Origin: Tribonema minus
Lineage: Eukaryota > Sar > Xanthophyceae > Tribonematales > Tribonemataceae
Reading direction: 5' to 3'
Length of the DNA stretch: 64,000 nt
Assembly: GCA_017506865.1 (NCBI GenBank)
Contig: JAFCMP010000521.1
Span: 372,001 to 436,000, forward strand
Shown here: positions 35,301 to 44,698 of the stretch, piece after piece
Position numbering within the stretch: the first letter of the stretch is position 1
Layout: every line of letters starts with the position of its first letter
Program-made: the position numbers and the translations under genes
Notes under the pieces: generated by a model
What the model was told of the DNA's origin: nothing
Database searches by the model: none
Seen by the model: the letters and a program-made list of their open reading frames with translations, nothing else

Positions 35301-37782
35301 ATTCACGTAAGTCGGCAAACTCCGCCGCCGACGCGAACCCCTTTTACAGCGACCACCACGGCACCCAGTACAGCACACCCAGCTACGTGTACTCGTGTAC
35401 CTGTTCTTGTGCCTGAGTGTCTTGCGGTCGTCCGGCTGCACGGCGCCGGCGGCAGCGTCGGCGTCGCCGCCGCCGCCGCGCGCCAGGCTGCCCGTGTTGG
35501 CGCCGACGTCGACCATCGCGCGGAAGTGTCGCAGGCCCTGCGCGGCGATCGATTGGAGGGACGCAGCGGCTGCGTGAGCGGCAGACCTCAGTGCGCGCCA
35601 TACATGCTATGTGGAGCGCTGCGAGAGGGTGCGCTTGGGCACACGGCGGCTGCGGCGCGCGGTGCGAGGGCAGGCAGGAGCGCCAGCGCGTCGCGTGCAG
35701 CAGGGGGCGCGCGTCGATGTCTGTGGGCTCCGTGGGAAGTGAACTGAGGCCGCGCACAGGTGACAGCACGTTGGCAAAAGTGGGGGGGCATCGGCTGTGC
35801 ACTTGGCAAAAGTGGGGGGGCATCGGCTGTGCACGAGTGTGGCAGGGTCTTCGGCGTGAGCCGGATGTCGTTCGCGAGGGGGGGGGGGGGGGGGGGGGGA
35901 GGCAAGTCCCAGGGCACGCGTGCGAACGGCAGCACGCCCGCTCGAGCCGCGCAAGACGCGGCATCGGCAGCAGCGTCACCGGCAGCAGCGCAAAGGGCGC
36001 CGAGGCGACGTGTGCTGTGGCAGCACCCCCCGTCTCTCATTTGCGAAAGCGCGGGCACGTGACATGCACATGCAGAAAAGCTACTTGCCTCGAGCATGTA
36101 CCACATGTCATCGTCCAGCGGCGGCGGCGCGTCGTCGGCGCTGCGCGGCAGGCCGCGTGCGGCCGCGGAGCGCGCGGCGGCGGCGGCGCGCGCATGCGCG
36201 TGCGATATGCTCTTGGCCGCGTGCTCCGCCAGCCCGAGGTACCGCTTGAACCTGCGCGGTCACGCGCGGCGGCAGCGGCGGCGGGGCAACTCGACGTTGG
36301 TGCGGTGCACGAAGCATTGGTCACAGGGAAGACGGCGCAATGCGAAGTGCGGAAGCAGAGCGCGCGCGAGAACAGGACGCTGCCGTCGTACCGATTGTGA
36401 ACACGAACGACAGTGACGTTGAAGTGGGCGCGGCAGGTGTTGAGCACTGCCGTGCGGCGGCAGCCGCTCGAATGAGGGCGTCAGGGCATACGGCACCTAT
36501 GCGCTCAGTTTGCGCTTGACACACATGCGTTGCAGTAATGCTGAGCTGCGCCAGACACAACTCCCCCAAAACAGTACACCGTGCGTGTGCCTCAACGCCG
36601 CTTGACCCTCGCAGCCCGCTGCCACGAGCACACTCGCCTAACCCCTTATGGCAAATGACTGTAACACGAGGGCCTCGCGGCGAGGCATGAGCTCTGCAGG
36701 TTGCAAACAAGGCACTCACTGCAGGATGCCCTCTGAGCATGGTGCACGCGTGAGCCACGAGCAGGTGCGCGGAGAGGACATCCGGTAGTTTGCGTACAAC
36801 AAGTGCGTCGGCGTAAGGCTGCGCCAAGCACACCACCTTGAAAAAAAACTGTATGCGGAGCGCGCGCGGAAGCGCTGCTTCACCCGCGTGGCCCGCCGTC
36901 ACAAGCATATTGAGTAACCTATCCTCACAACAACCGGCGACAACAAAGAAAGCCTCGCTGAGGAATGAAATACGCGGAGGCTGCATGTACCGGGCGCCGT
37001 CGACGGCGGCCGCGGCGCGCACTCACTGCGGTATGTCCTCGAGCATGGTGTACGCGTTGGCGACGAGCAGGTGCGCGGAGAGGACCTCTGGCACGGCGTC
37101 GTCGTACGCGCCCTTGACGGCCTCGCGCGCCGCGCCGAGGTACGCGCGCACCGCCGCGTCGGGCGCGCCGCGCGCCAGCGCGCCGCTCGCGACGGCCGCC
37201 CACATGAGCGAGCGGCAGCCCATGGACGTCATCGCGGCGAGCGCGCCGCCGCCGCCGCCGCCGCCGAGCGGCAGCGCGTGGCGGCCCGTGAGCTGCGCGA
37301 CGGCGCGCGTCATGGGCGCCGCCGCGCTTGCGCACGGCGTGCCGTAGAAGCTGCGAGCGGGGTTGGGGGGGGAGGGGATGGGGGGTGAGGGGGGGTGGGT
37401 GGGGAAGAAGGCCGTCTGAAGCTGCTGCTTGAGAGCACACCGCGCGCCGTTGCACCCCCATGACAGCGTGCCGAAGCAGGCCTGCAACGCGTGCTGCCGC
37501 TGCTGCTGCTGCAAGGTGAAATCCAATTGCCGCGCCGCCAACGTCATCGGCGCCGAGAAAAGCCCACCACCCACGTCCGGCGCAGCGCAGTGCGCGCGAA
37601 GCAGCTGGCCGTGACCTCTGGCCCACTATGCGCCAGCACTCATGTGAGGTTTATGCCGGAAGACTCACCTTGAAAGAAAATAGGAGAGCAGCGCCGACTC
37701 GCGGAGGCCCACCAGGCCCGTCGCGGGCGAGGGGCTGAGCCGCGCTGCGCGCAGCAGCGGCACGCCGCTCCGCACCACCACC

Positions 37783-37818
<36 letters not shown>

Positions 37819-38507
37819 TGCTGCTGCTGGCGGGACTGCTCAGCGTGTGGCTCGCGCTGGCGCGAGGGGGGCTGCGCGCACTGGTGCTGCCACTGGTGGG
37901 TCGCGCACTGCAGGTGCTGCTGCGGCGGCGGCTGTGCAGTCGTCGGTGGGGGCCGAAGCTGCTGCTGCTGCTGCTGCCAGCGCTGTTGCTGCTGCTGCTG
38001 AAATTGCTGCTGCTGCTGCAACTGCTGTTGCTGCTGCAACTGCTGCTGCTGCTGCTGCTGCAACTGCTGCTGCTGGCCGCGCTCCCGCTGCTGAATCTGC
38101 ACCTGCTGCTGCCACTGCTGCTGTTGCAGCTGCTGCTGCGCCAGATGCCGCTGCTGCTGCTGCCACTGCTGCGGGTCAAGCGTTTGCCGCTGCTGCGGCG
38201 GCTGCTGCTGCTGCTGCCATTGCTGCTGCTGCTGGGGTTGGCGCGGCTGCTGCTGCTGCTGCTGCTGCTGCCACAGTTCCTGCTGCTGCCGCCGCAGCAG
38301 ACCTGCTATCTGCTCTACGGGGCTGCCACCATTGGGACCCGCGGCGGCAGCGCCACCGTGTGGCGCTGCTGCTGCTGCTGCCGCCGCCGACATGGCTGCC
38401 CTAGGTGGGGAGCTGGGCAGCGGACGTTTTGCACGCCTGGGCGCCTCCAAGTGAGCGGGCAGCATTGGACGGTCTTCCATTTGGCCGTTGGCGCCACACT
38501 TTGCCAT
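29313..38507 (-). CDS. Paralogue of the neighbouring Zn2Cys6 regulator, zinc cluster not seen
   Basis: Exons: 38507-37669, 37350-37027, 36251-36089, 35537-35401, 34197-34059, 33132-32800, 32078-31993, 30729-30586, 30078-29313. They give 976 residues with closed phases. After a Gln-rich N-terminal region it matches the gene at 17997-26745 along its length. Pairs include SLMWAAVASGALARG with CALWAAIASGGVLQG, EGCLQMLLEVL with EGCLELLLDVV, and GLFRFPEWGH with GLVRFPAWRH. The family is inferred from the paralogue's DNA-binding exon. Here the first exon begins exactly at an acceptor (poly(C), CTGCAG, then ATG), so either ATG 38507 is the start after a 5'UTR intron, or an upstream exon with a cluster lies beyond. 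None was found up to 42 kb. Two introns start with GC (after 36089 and after 31993). Confidence 0.75.
30390..30585 (-). repeat. Tandem repeats at the donor side of exon 30586-30729
   Basis: Units with GAACAC(C/G)TGCC, CCAGTGCACTGCAG and CCAGTACACTGC recur with a period of about 80 and a shorter 20-bp sub-repeat next to the donor at 30585. Confidence 0.7.
31500..32010 (-). repeat. Fourfold tandem copy of exon 31993-32078 end with its GC donor
   Basis: On the minus strand the exon end encodes GLFRFPEWGH followed by the donor CAG|GCAAGT. On the plus strand CCGGAAAGCGGAAGAGCCCC recurs at about 32007, 31672 and, as CCGAAAAGCGG, at 31831; a fourth decayed unit lies near 31500-31560. The spacing is about 160. 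Spacer sequence with GGTTTGCGCTA and TTACACTTAGCGCCAG is shared by all. Confidence 0.85.
32345..32720 (-). repeat. 235-bp tandem duplication with poly(C) in the intron after exon 32800-33132
   Basis: CAGGCGCAGAGC, GCGCGGTCACG, GGCAACCCTTGACAGCAC and a run of 13 or more C recur at about 32361-32462 and 32597-32698. Sequence near 32515-32560 resembles a decayed copy of the adjacent exon end and donor, so this fits the exon-edge pattern, though weakly. Confidence 0.7.
33149..33560 (-). repeat. Minisatellite next to the acceptor of exon 32800-33132
   Basis: GTCAGTGCCGCAGCGGCA followed by (A/G)TTGTCAG(A/C)AGTGC(T/G)CATG is near-identical at about 33247 and 33415. Weaker copies occur at 33150, 33340 and 33505, giving alternating periods of about 90-170. 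Confidence 0.75.
36714..37110 (-). repeat. Copy of exon 37027-37350 end and donor, 307 bp downstream in the intron
   Basis: Plus-strand ACTCACTGC..ATG.CCTC..AGCATGGTG and GACGAGCAGGTGCGCGGAGA (exon, 37021-37085) recur at 36714-36785. On the minus strand the exon encodes VLSAHLLVANAYTML and the copy VLSAHLLVAHACTML. Both are followed by GCA|GTGAGTG. The copy is still an open reading segment with a good donor. Confidence 0.9.
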
Positions 38508-41172
38508 CTGCAGAAGGGGGGGGGGGGGAGGTAAGATACTAGCTACTCTTGGCTGGCACTGCTGAGCCAGTGCACATGGATCCGCGAAGGTACAGAAGAG
38601 GTTATACTTCTTGCTTGATGATGTCAGGTTCAGGCATGAATGATTCTGATAGAAGCTGCAGAATCATCTCATTGCACATCGCAGATGTGTTGATCCGCAG
38701 AGATGTTGATCTCTTCATTCAGATGATAAGACAACGCCCTTGGGGATCACCAATGCGAATGCATACTGCAACCAGTCAAGACTCTTGGCCCAGACTCGGA
38801 ACCAATGCGGGCTGATACGGCGAAGCACTTTTCACCTGCAATCTGCCGACAACACTCAGGCCTGTGCCCCAAATGCAGCACAACATTCAGGCCGAGGTGT
38901 AACCGTGTTGGATACTCTGATGCAGACACGTCTGGTTGGCACCAATTATTGTGATCACTGCCACCGTTTGCGGCCGACCCAAACCCCGCTTGAGCGAGAA
39001 AAAAGTGCGCGCACAGTCTTCTGTAGTGTGCCTGCGTTCCTGTGCACTGCACTTGTGGCTGTGGAGGCCCGCAAGCAGTGCTCACAAGCACCAGTGCATT
39101 CACGTAATGACATTGACTTGATGCTGCGCCACTGCAACAGCCACGACGCGTGCCGATCAAACCACATTCACCACTGGTGAGTTGTCTGTCAGATACAAAC
39201 ATTACATCGAAAAACTGCTTGTGGCACCATGCGCACACTGGTGCTCAACATGCAAGCGCCGTTGAGCTGTTGCTGCTTTTAAGACAGCAGCCGTTGCCCC
39301 GACGCTGGCGAAACTGCAACGTTTCACTCCAAAAGTGGCACCCTCCAGTGCTGCGCTGCCTGCGGCATATGTATGTTCACGCAATGTGCCGCAGGTGCAG
39401 CAGCTGTTGCCGGACCAAATGAAGCCATAATGCAAATATTACAACTGTCATCTTGTCTGGAGCCTGGTTTACCCAACGAGCTCTGCTGCTGCGCGCTCAT
39501 GTCCCGCATACGGATGCATAATTTGCGTCTCATCAATGCATCACCACTCTGATCATACCACTTTACTTGTGAAGTTCCACTACCGGTGGCAGCAGGCTGC
39601 AGCAGCTTTTATCCCAGTCACAAACTTCAACAATGGGTTGAAGTCTGTTGCTGAAGTGAAGCAAAAGCAACTGAATCCTCTCAATGCCGAATTGCACAAT
39701 GCTTACAAACACCAGCATCTAAACCAACGTGTTGGCCCGGTGAGCAAATTGATGGAAACGAATCAAAAGATCGTAGAGCTCGATTGCACTGCCAGCGAGC
39801 GGTCGTGCGATACATGTACTAGAGCCTTCCTGTGACGAATAACCACAAGGTTTTGATGATTCATCAGGCATGGGCCTACACAGCAATTGGGTTTGGCAGG
39901 CAAGCTAGCAGGACAACATGGAAGCCGGTTGACCTCTCCCCGTCGCAAGTGCAGGCGTCGAGGCCCGTTGACCGCAACTCACGTTCTCGTTGTACTGTCG
40001 CAACCGGGCTGCTGTCATCCCATGCCACTTGTAAGTTGACGATGTGCAGCAGACTCTTTGTGCTCACGCGCACGCACCGCTATTACAAGCCGGGCGACGA
40101 ACGGCACGATGACGCTTCATCCTAAATCCCGATTAAAAAAGCACGCGTGCCTGCCGCCAGTGAGGTATGGCACCGCTAAAGGCGAGTGCAGCACGCAACG
40201 GACCTTCTGAATACTCTTGAATATGCAACCGGGTCGCGGTGTCAAGAACATCTGTGTCCTATTCACCTATTCACAGATTGATGATTGTTGAAAAAAAGAA
40301 GTCAAGTGCTTTTTCTTTCGCTGTGGCTGCAAGGCCTGTGACTGCAAGGCGGCGGGCCTGCAGGCGCAAATTGACCTGCAGCATTCAGCCTAATGTCAGA
40401 GATGACGATGCAACGTTGTGATGCGCAGCAATAGCATGTGAGAAAAATCTGCATTTGCCCGTGAACGGGCCCGTTGTCAACAAAAGCATGCGGTGAGAAG
40501 CAACGCTACTTGCCTGAGAGCGCAATACGCCGACCGCGGTATCAGCAGCCGCACGTTTGCCCACTGCACCCCGCTGCCGCACCCCGCCTCGCGCCTCACA
40601 CAGTGAGCGCAAATGAGCGATCCGTTGCGGGCTCAACTTTGACCACACCAATGCCGCCCATTATCTGGCTATCGGCTTCTGTCTGCTCCTGACTGACTCC
40701 TCCATGATCCCGCTGAGCCGAACTTTGAATCCGCCGTAGCGGAGCACGCGCCTAGGTGTCTGAACAAATTAGTTTTTTTTTTTAAAAACCAACTTCAACT
40801 GCCATGGCGCGTTACACCTTTCTTTGCTTTTTTTCTCGAGCGAATGGACACATCGCGCCCAAACACACACAGGAAAAAAGGAAAAGGTGCCGGCCGGCCG
40901 GCCGGCCGGTGTTTTCATGAATGATCTTTGGATTGGCAATGGAACACTGCATTTCAAGCCTCCTCTGTCCAACATGAATGTTGCAAAGTTGAAGTAGATA
41001 CTCCAGCGAACTCGCCCTTGTTGCATCATTCCACATGACGTTTGCTGCAATGTATGCATTGGTGCCTTGTAGAAGCACTGGCTACCCTTCAACCTCGGCG
41101 CGGACTCGAATATTGCATGCAATACCGCTGCCGTGGCAGAAGTGCCATGACACAGCCACTGCTGGCCACGGT
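38508..41172. other. Upstream flank of the paralogue, no gene recognised
   Basis: The poly(C) tract and CTGCAG acceptor abutting ATG 38507 imply that an exon lies further upstream on the minus strand. The region is less GC-rich than the coding parts and has no long motif-bearing frame. It contains TTGAAGT motifs (about 39620-39660 and 40790), a T11 run at 40772, and a (GGCC)n run at 40890-40909. Confidence 0.5.
40890..40909. repeat. Self-complementary (GGCC)n run
   Basis: About five CCGG/GGCC units in succession, fully palindromic, in noncoding DNA. Confidence 0.9.
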
Positions 41173-42320
41173 TCACCGGCCCCAACCCCCCATGACCGCC
41201 ACCTCCGCAAAAGCTGCCCGAGCGGCCGTCATATTTTCGTACGTTCCTGACCATTTTTTCCAAGCGTCCTTGCGGTAGCTGTGACCACTGATGGTGCTGG
41301 AGTTGTCCTTTGTGAGCACCCCGATGTTGTCCTTGCGGTGCTCCAGGCGGGGGTACTGCCTCATGATGCGATCGAAGTCGGCAGCAGTGGGGATCTGCCC
41401 GCCTTCGCATAGAAAGAGCAGCCTACAGTCGGGAGCCCCCAACACATCGACGTTGCTGTTGGCTGCCTCGAGGGACACACGAGGGTTCGAGGCATTGCCC
41501 TCATTGAGAAGAACAATGCCCATGCCAATTTCCCCCTCGCCCTCACCATCTGCACTGATCCACTTGCAATGCACTCTGCTGCGCCCCTGCTTGACGTGGG
41601 GCACTATGGCCGGTGCAGCGCCGGGAACACCTGAGGCGGCAGGAGGGGCAGACGCAATGGGGGCGTCAAAGGTGCCCAACAAGCGTTTGCGGCTGCCAAT
41701 GACATTTTTACAATGCCTAACAGCACCCTGAGGGGCGGAAGCACCATGTGGGGCAGGATACTCACCATTGAATGTGCCCACAGCAGCGGAAGCGGCGGGT
41801 GCCGCAGCAGCAGCGGTCAGGAGGACGCCGGTGGCAGCAGGACCGTCCGGAAGTGCTGATGAACCAGGAGCACGGGGAGGGGCACCCGGAGGACCAGGGG
41901 TGCCACGGGCCTCGGAAGGTGGCGGCACGGGGCGTGAAGACAGTGCAGCATCGGAAGAGCCAGAGGTGCCAAGAGCAGATGGAGCAACAGGGACGCCGTT
42001 ACCGGCGGCAGCAGGGCCTTTGGCAGCAGCAGGAGCGCCACCGGCCAGCGCAGGCGTGCCAGGTGCGATGTCCCTGCTGCTGATCGAAGCCGTCATGGCG
42101 ACAGCAATCATGGCCAAGGCTTGCTTCTGAATGGCCTCCGCCTGGCTACTCAGACTGTGAATCTGGCGTACTCCTGGCCTAGAGCTGCTCGCTTGCTCTC
42201 TGAGATGGCGTACTTCCTCTGAAGCTTGGCGATCTTTGCCTTGAGCTGCTCGTTGTCCTGCTCCAAGGCGGCGATTGTGTCGGCTTCTGTGCGTGCACGC
42301 TTTGCGGCGGGGGCCGCCAT
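41173..42320 (-). CDS. Unrecognised protein with coiled coil, frame break near 42160
   Basis: Function unknown. From ATG 42320 the product begins MAAPAAKRARTEADT and a heptad-rich coiled coil (EQDNEQLKAKIAKLQRKY) runs to about 42160, where that frame stops. A second frame continues with helix-like SQAEAIQKQALAMIAVAMTAS. It then passes through Ala/Pro/Gly-rich sequence and ends in a more ordered segment (MGIVLLNEG, GAPDCRLLFLCEGGQIPTAADFD, SYRKDAWKKWSG). A +1 frame change is needed, either a real lesion, an assembly error or an unseen intron. A good donor (TGGGTAAGT at about 42530) and acceptor (CTGCAG at about 42367) suggest an upstream exon, so the start is uncertain. A mobile-element gene cannot be excluded. 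Confidence 0.45.
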
Positions 42321-44698
42321 CGGCGGAGCGCTTGTGGCTAGGCTGTTCTCGGTCCTGCCCAACAAGCTGCAGCGAATCACATGATAGGGAGCATTTGTCA
42401 GTGCCTTGTACCACTAAGATGCGAGCAGCAAGCAAGGACGGGACGGGGAGGGGGAGCAGGCCGACCGACACGACGTGGGCGATCGTGAGCTCTAGCCTAC
42501 AGCGGGCCTGACACGAATTAATGCTAACTTACCCAGAGGACGCCGGTGCTGTGGCAGACTGGGGGCGCGGCTTGGACGTCATGAGCCTTCGAGGGATTCC
42601 TCGCACTCGCGTCGATGCGCGCGAGCCAGGTGTGAGAAGCACGACTGAGACGCTCGTCCCGCGACATCATGACCCGGGTCCAGTTCGATGTTCTTTGATG
42701 GGGGCGGGTCACCCGGGTGGGGCGGGTCCACGAGTGCGAAGTTTTTGATGAGCACGTAAAGGCGGGCTGAAGGGGTCTGAGTTGAACGATGTGTGGTCTT
42801 TTTTTTTGGATGTGGATCTGTTGGCAGCCCCCATGCACAAGCTTTCACACAAGGATTCAACGACGCAATCATTGGTGGCGGGGGGAAACTTACCAGCCGC
42901 ATTGTAGCAAGTCCACTGGCACGCAAGTTGGGCATTGACATCCTCGAAGGTATGTATGCGAAAGGCGCTGCAAATATTTACATTCAGTACCTCCTGTAGG
43001 ACTAGAACTGCGGGCAGGGAGCCGTTTCCGGGGAGGAGCCCTTTCCGTGACAGCCAAAACCAGATGCGCTGTGAAGCACAGCATTTACTTGCAGAATTTG
43101 GGGCAGAAAGCAGGGCGCGCGCATCTGGCGACGTCTACAGCAGTCGAGCAGCAAATGACACTGGTCAATATGTACTCACAGAACACAGCACGGAGGGCCA
43201 GCTCCCCAAAAGCTTTTAAAATTGAAGTTCAGGGTGGCTATGCAAAGGCAATGCTGGCAGCCTGAAGACTTCGAGCGCGGCAGTGACCCAACCCAATGTC
43301 ATCTGCCGCCGCTGTTGCTGCCGCGACACGCTGGCAAATGGCACGCCTCAAGCAGACATGGACTCCAGGAAAACCATTTGAATTTGACCATGATCTCAAT
43401 CTCGCAGCCAGCATTATGCAAGAGGTCTCCGGCATCTAAAGAGCTCGTGCCGCACGCACGCACTTCAGCCACTATTGCAGTGGATGATGCCACTGGTGCT
43501 GCTCACTGCGCAGCGCTGACGCTGCTCGCTGCGCTCCGCGAGAGCCTTGCGGGGGCAAGCACATGTGCCTGCAGCACCATGGCAGGCAGGGCCACATTCA
43601 TTTTACTTTGCAGCTGCTCGCTCATATTCTGCACTAGCTGTCCTGTTATAGTGGGTGCGATTGCTCTCTCGCATACCGTTCAGGGTCACATGCTGAGCAA
43701 CGCATGTGGCGCGCGTGCGCCATCCGGCCGCTGAGCACCTGTCTCTTCAGCGATCCTGGATGCAGTGCGAGCCAAACGAGGCTACTCTTCGATGGTCAGA
43801 CTCCTGCCATCCCTCGGGTGCACTCTGCTGCGGTCCAGGTGTGCTGTGTGTGCTCATATTTTGACGGGTCATTCATGGGGCCAGATCTTTCGACATGAAA
43901 TATTGGGTACGAACACGAGGGAGCACTGTGTGCAACCACATGCAGCTGCGAAGGTGAACTTCAGGTTTTGCTGATCATACATGGTCATCGCGTCAGGATG
44001 AATGTGGGGCAGCATACCACGCTGTTACCTAGGTTGCATCAACGCGTCGCTGCTGCGCTGAGAGTCTGTGGGACGGGGAAGGCGAGAGGCCCGTTGCGGT
44101 TGGATTCACAAGGGCAAGTGATGCTCGAGCAGGTCCTTCCCCTTCCCCCATCCACCGAGGTTGCTATTGACCAATCGATCATGTGACATGCTATGTGCCT
44201 GTGAATAGGCAGGCATAGTAACCAGACAGACCCTGCCGTGACACAATCGCATATCTTACAGGCATGTATGCACACTTCAACAATTGCCTCCTGGCCAATG
44301 TGCAAAACTCCGTACACACTTTCAGCACACGCACCTAAATGCAGAGCGAGCCTGGAATACGCTGGGCACAGGGAATGACCGGCATGTCACCGCCGCTGCT
44401 GCCGCTGCCCGCACGGTCATACTGTCCCTCAGGGGTACTCAGCAGCATGAAGCAAGAGAGAGAGGCGCGCAGCGGACCTTGCAAATGTGCTGCGCCGTCT
44501 ATATTAACTTGTGGTGTGTTGAGGTAAATAGCAACGAACGTATTTATCTGATCTCGAGAGGGCGCGCCTCCCGCCGCGCCGCGCAGCGCCCGCTGCCTTG
44601 CTCAGCGTGCAGAACATGGAGTGTCACTTCCCCTCTGGAGTAAGTATTACTTCAAGAAGTACTTCAAGTACAGCCTGCCGCCGCCTCCCTGCCGCCAA
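42321..44698. other. Region between two minus-strand genes, nothing certain
   Basis: It contains a possible 5' exon of the preceding gene (before about 42537) and the 3' flank of the FTRV gene. Short open segments occur on plus (for example about 42865-42950, IIGGGGKLTSRIVASPLARK), but none joins into a recognisable protein. TTGAAGT-type motifs lie at about 43223 and 43952. Confidence 0.4.

Noticed and set aside
37812-38534. Plus-strand poly-Leu frame resembling a membrane protein
   Set aside because: Antisense of CAG-encoded Gln tracts in the paralogous regulator gene.
38602-38718. Short minus frame ending in SFMPEPDIIKQEV, considered as a C-terminus of a third gene
   Set aside because: Only 38 codons, no supporting acceptor or relative. 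Chance is likely in AT-richer DNA.
38990-39110. Minus-strand cysteines (ACEHC and CTGTQ) as a relic zinc cluster of the second regulator
   Set aside because: The cysteines fall in different frames and the C6 spacing is not met.
42865-42955. Plus-strand segment IIGGGGKLTSRIVASPLARK as an exon
   Set aside because: No family match, no convincing splice pair, and no neighbouring exons on plus.
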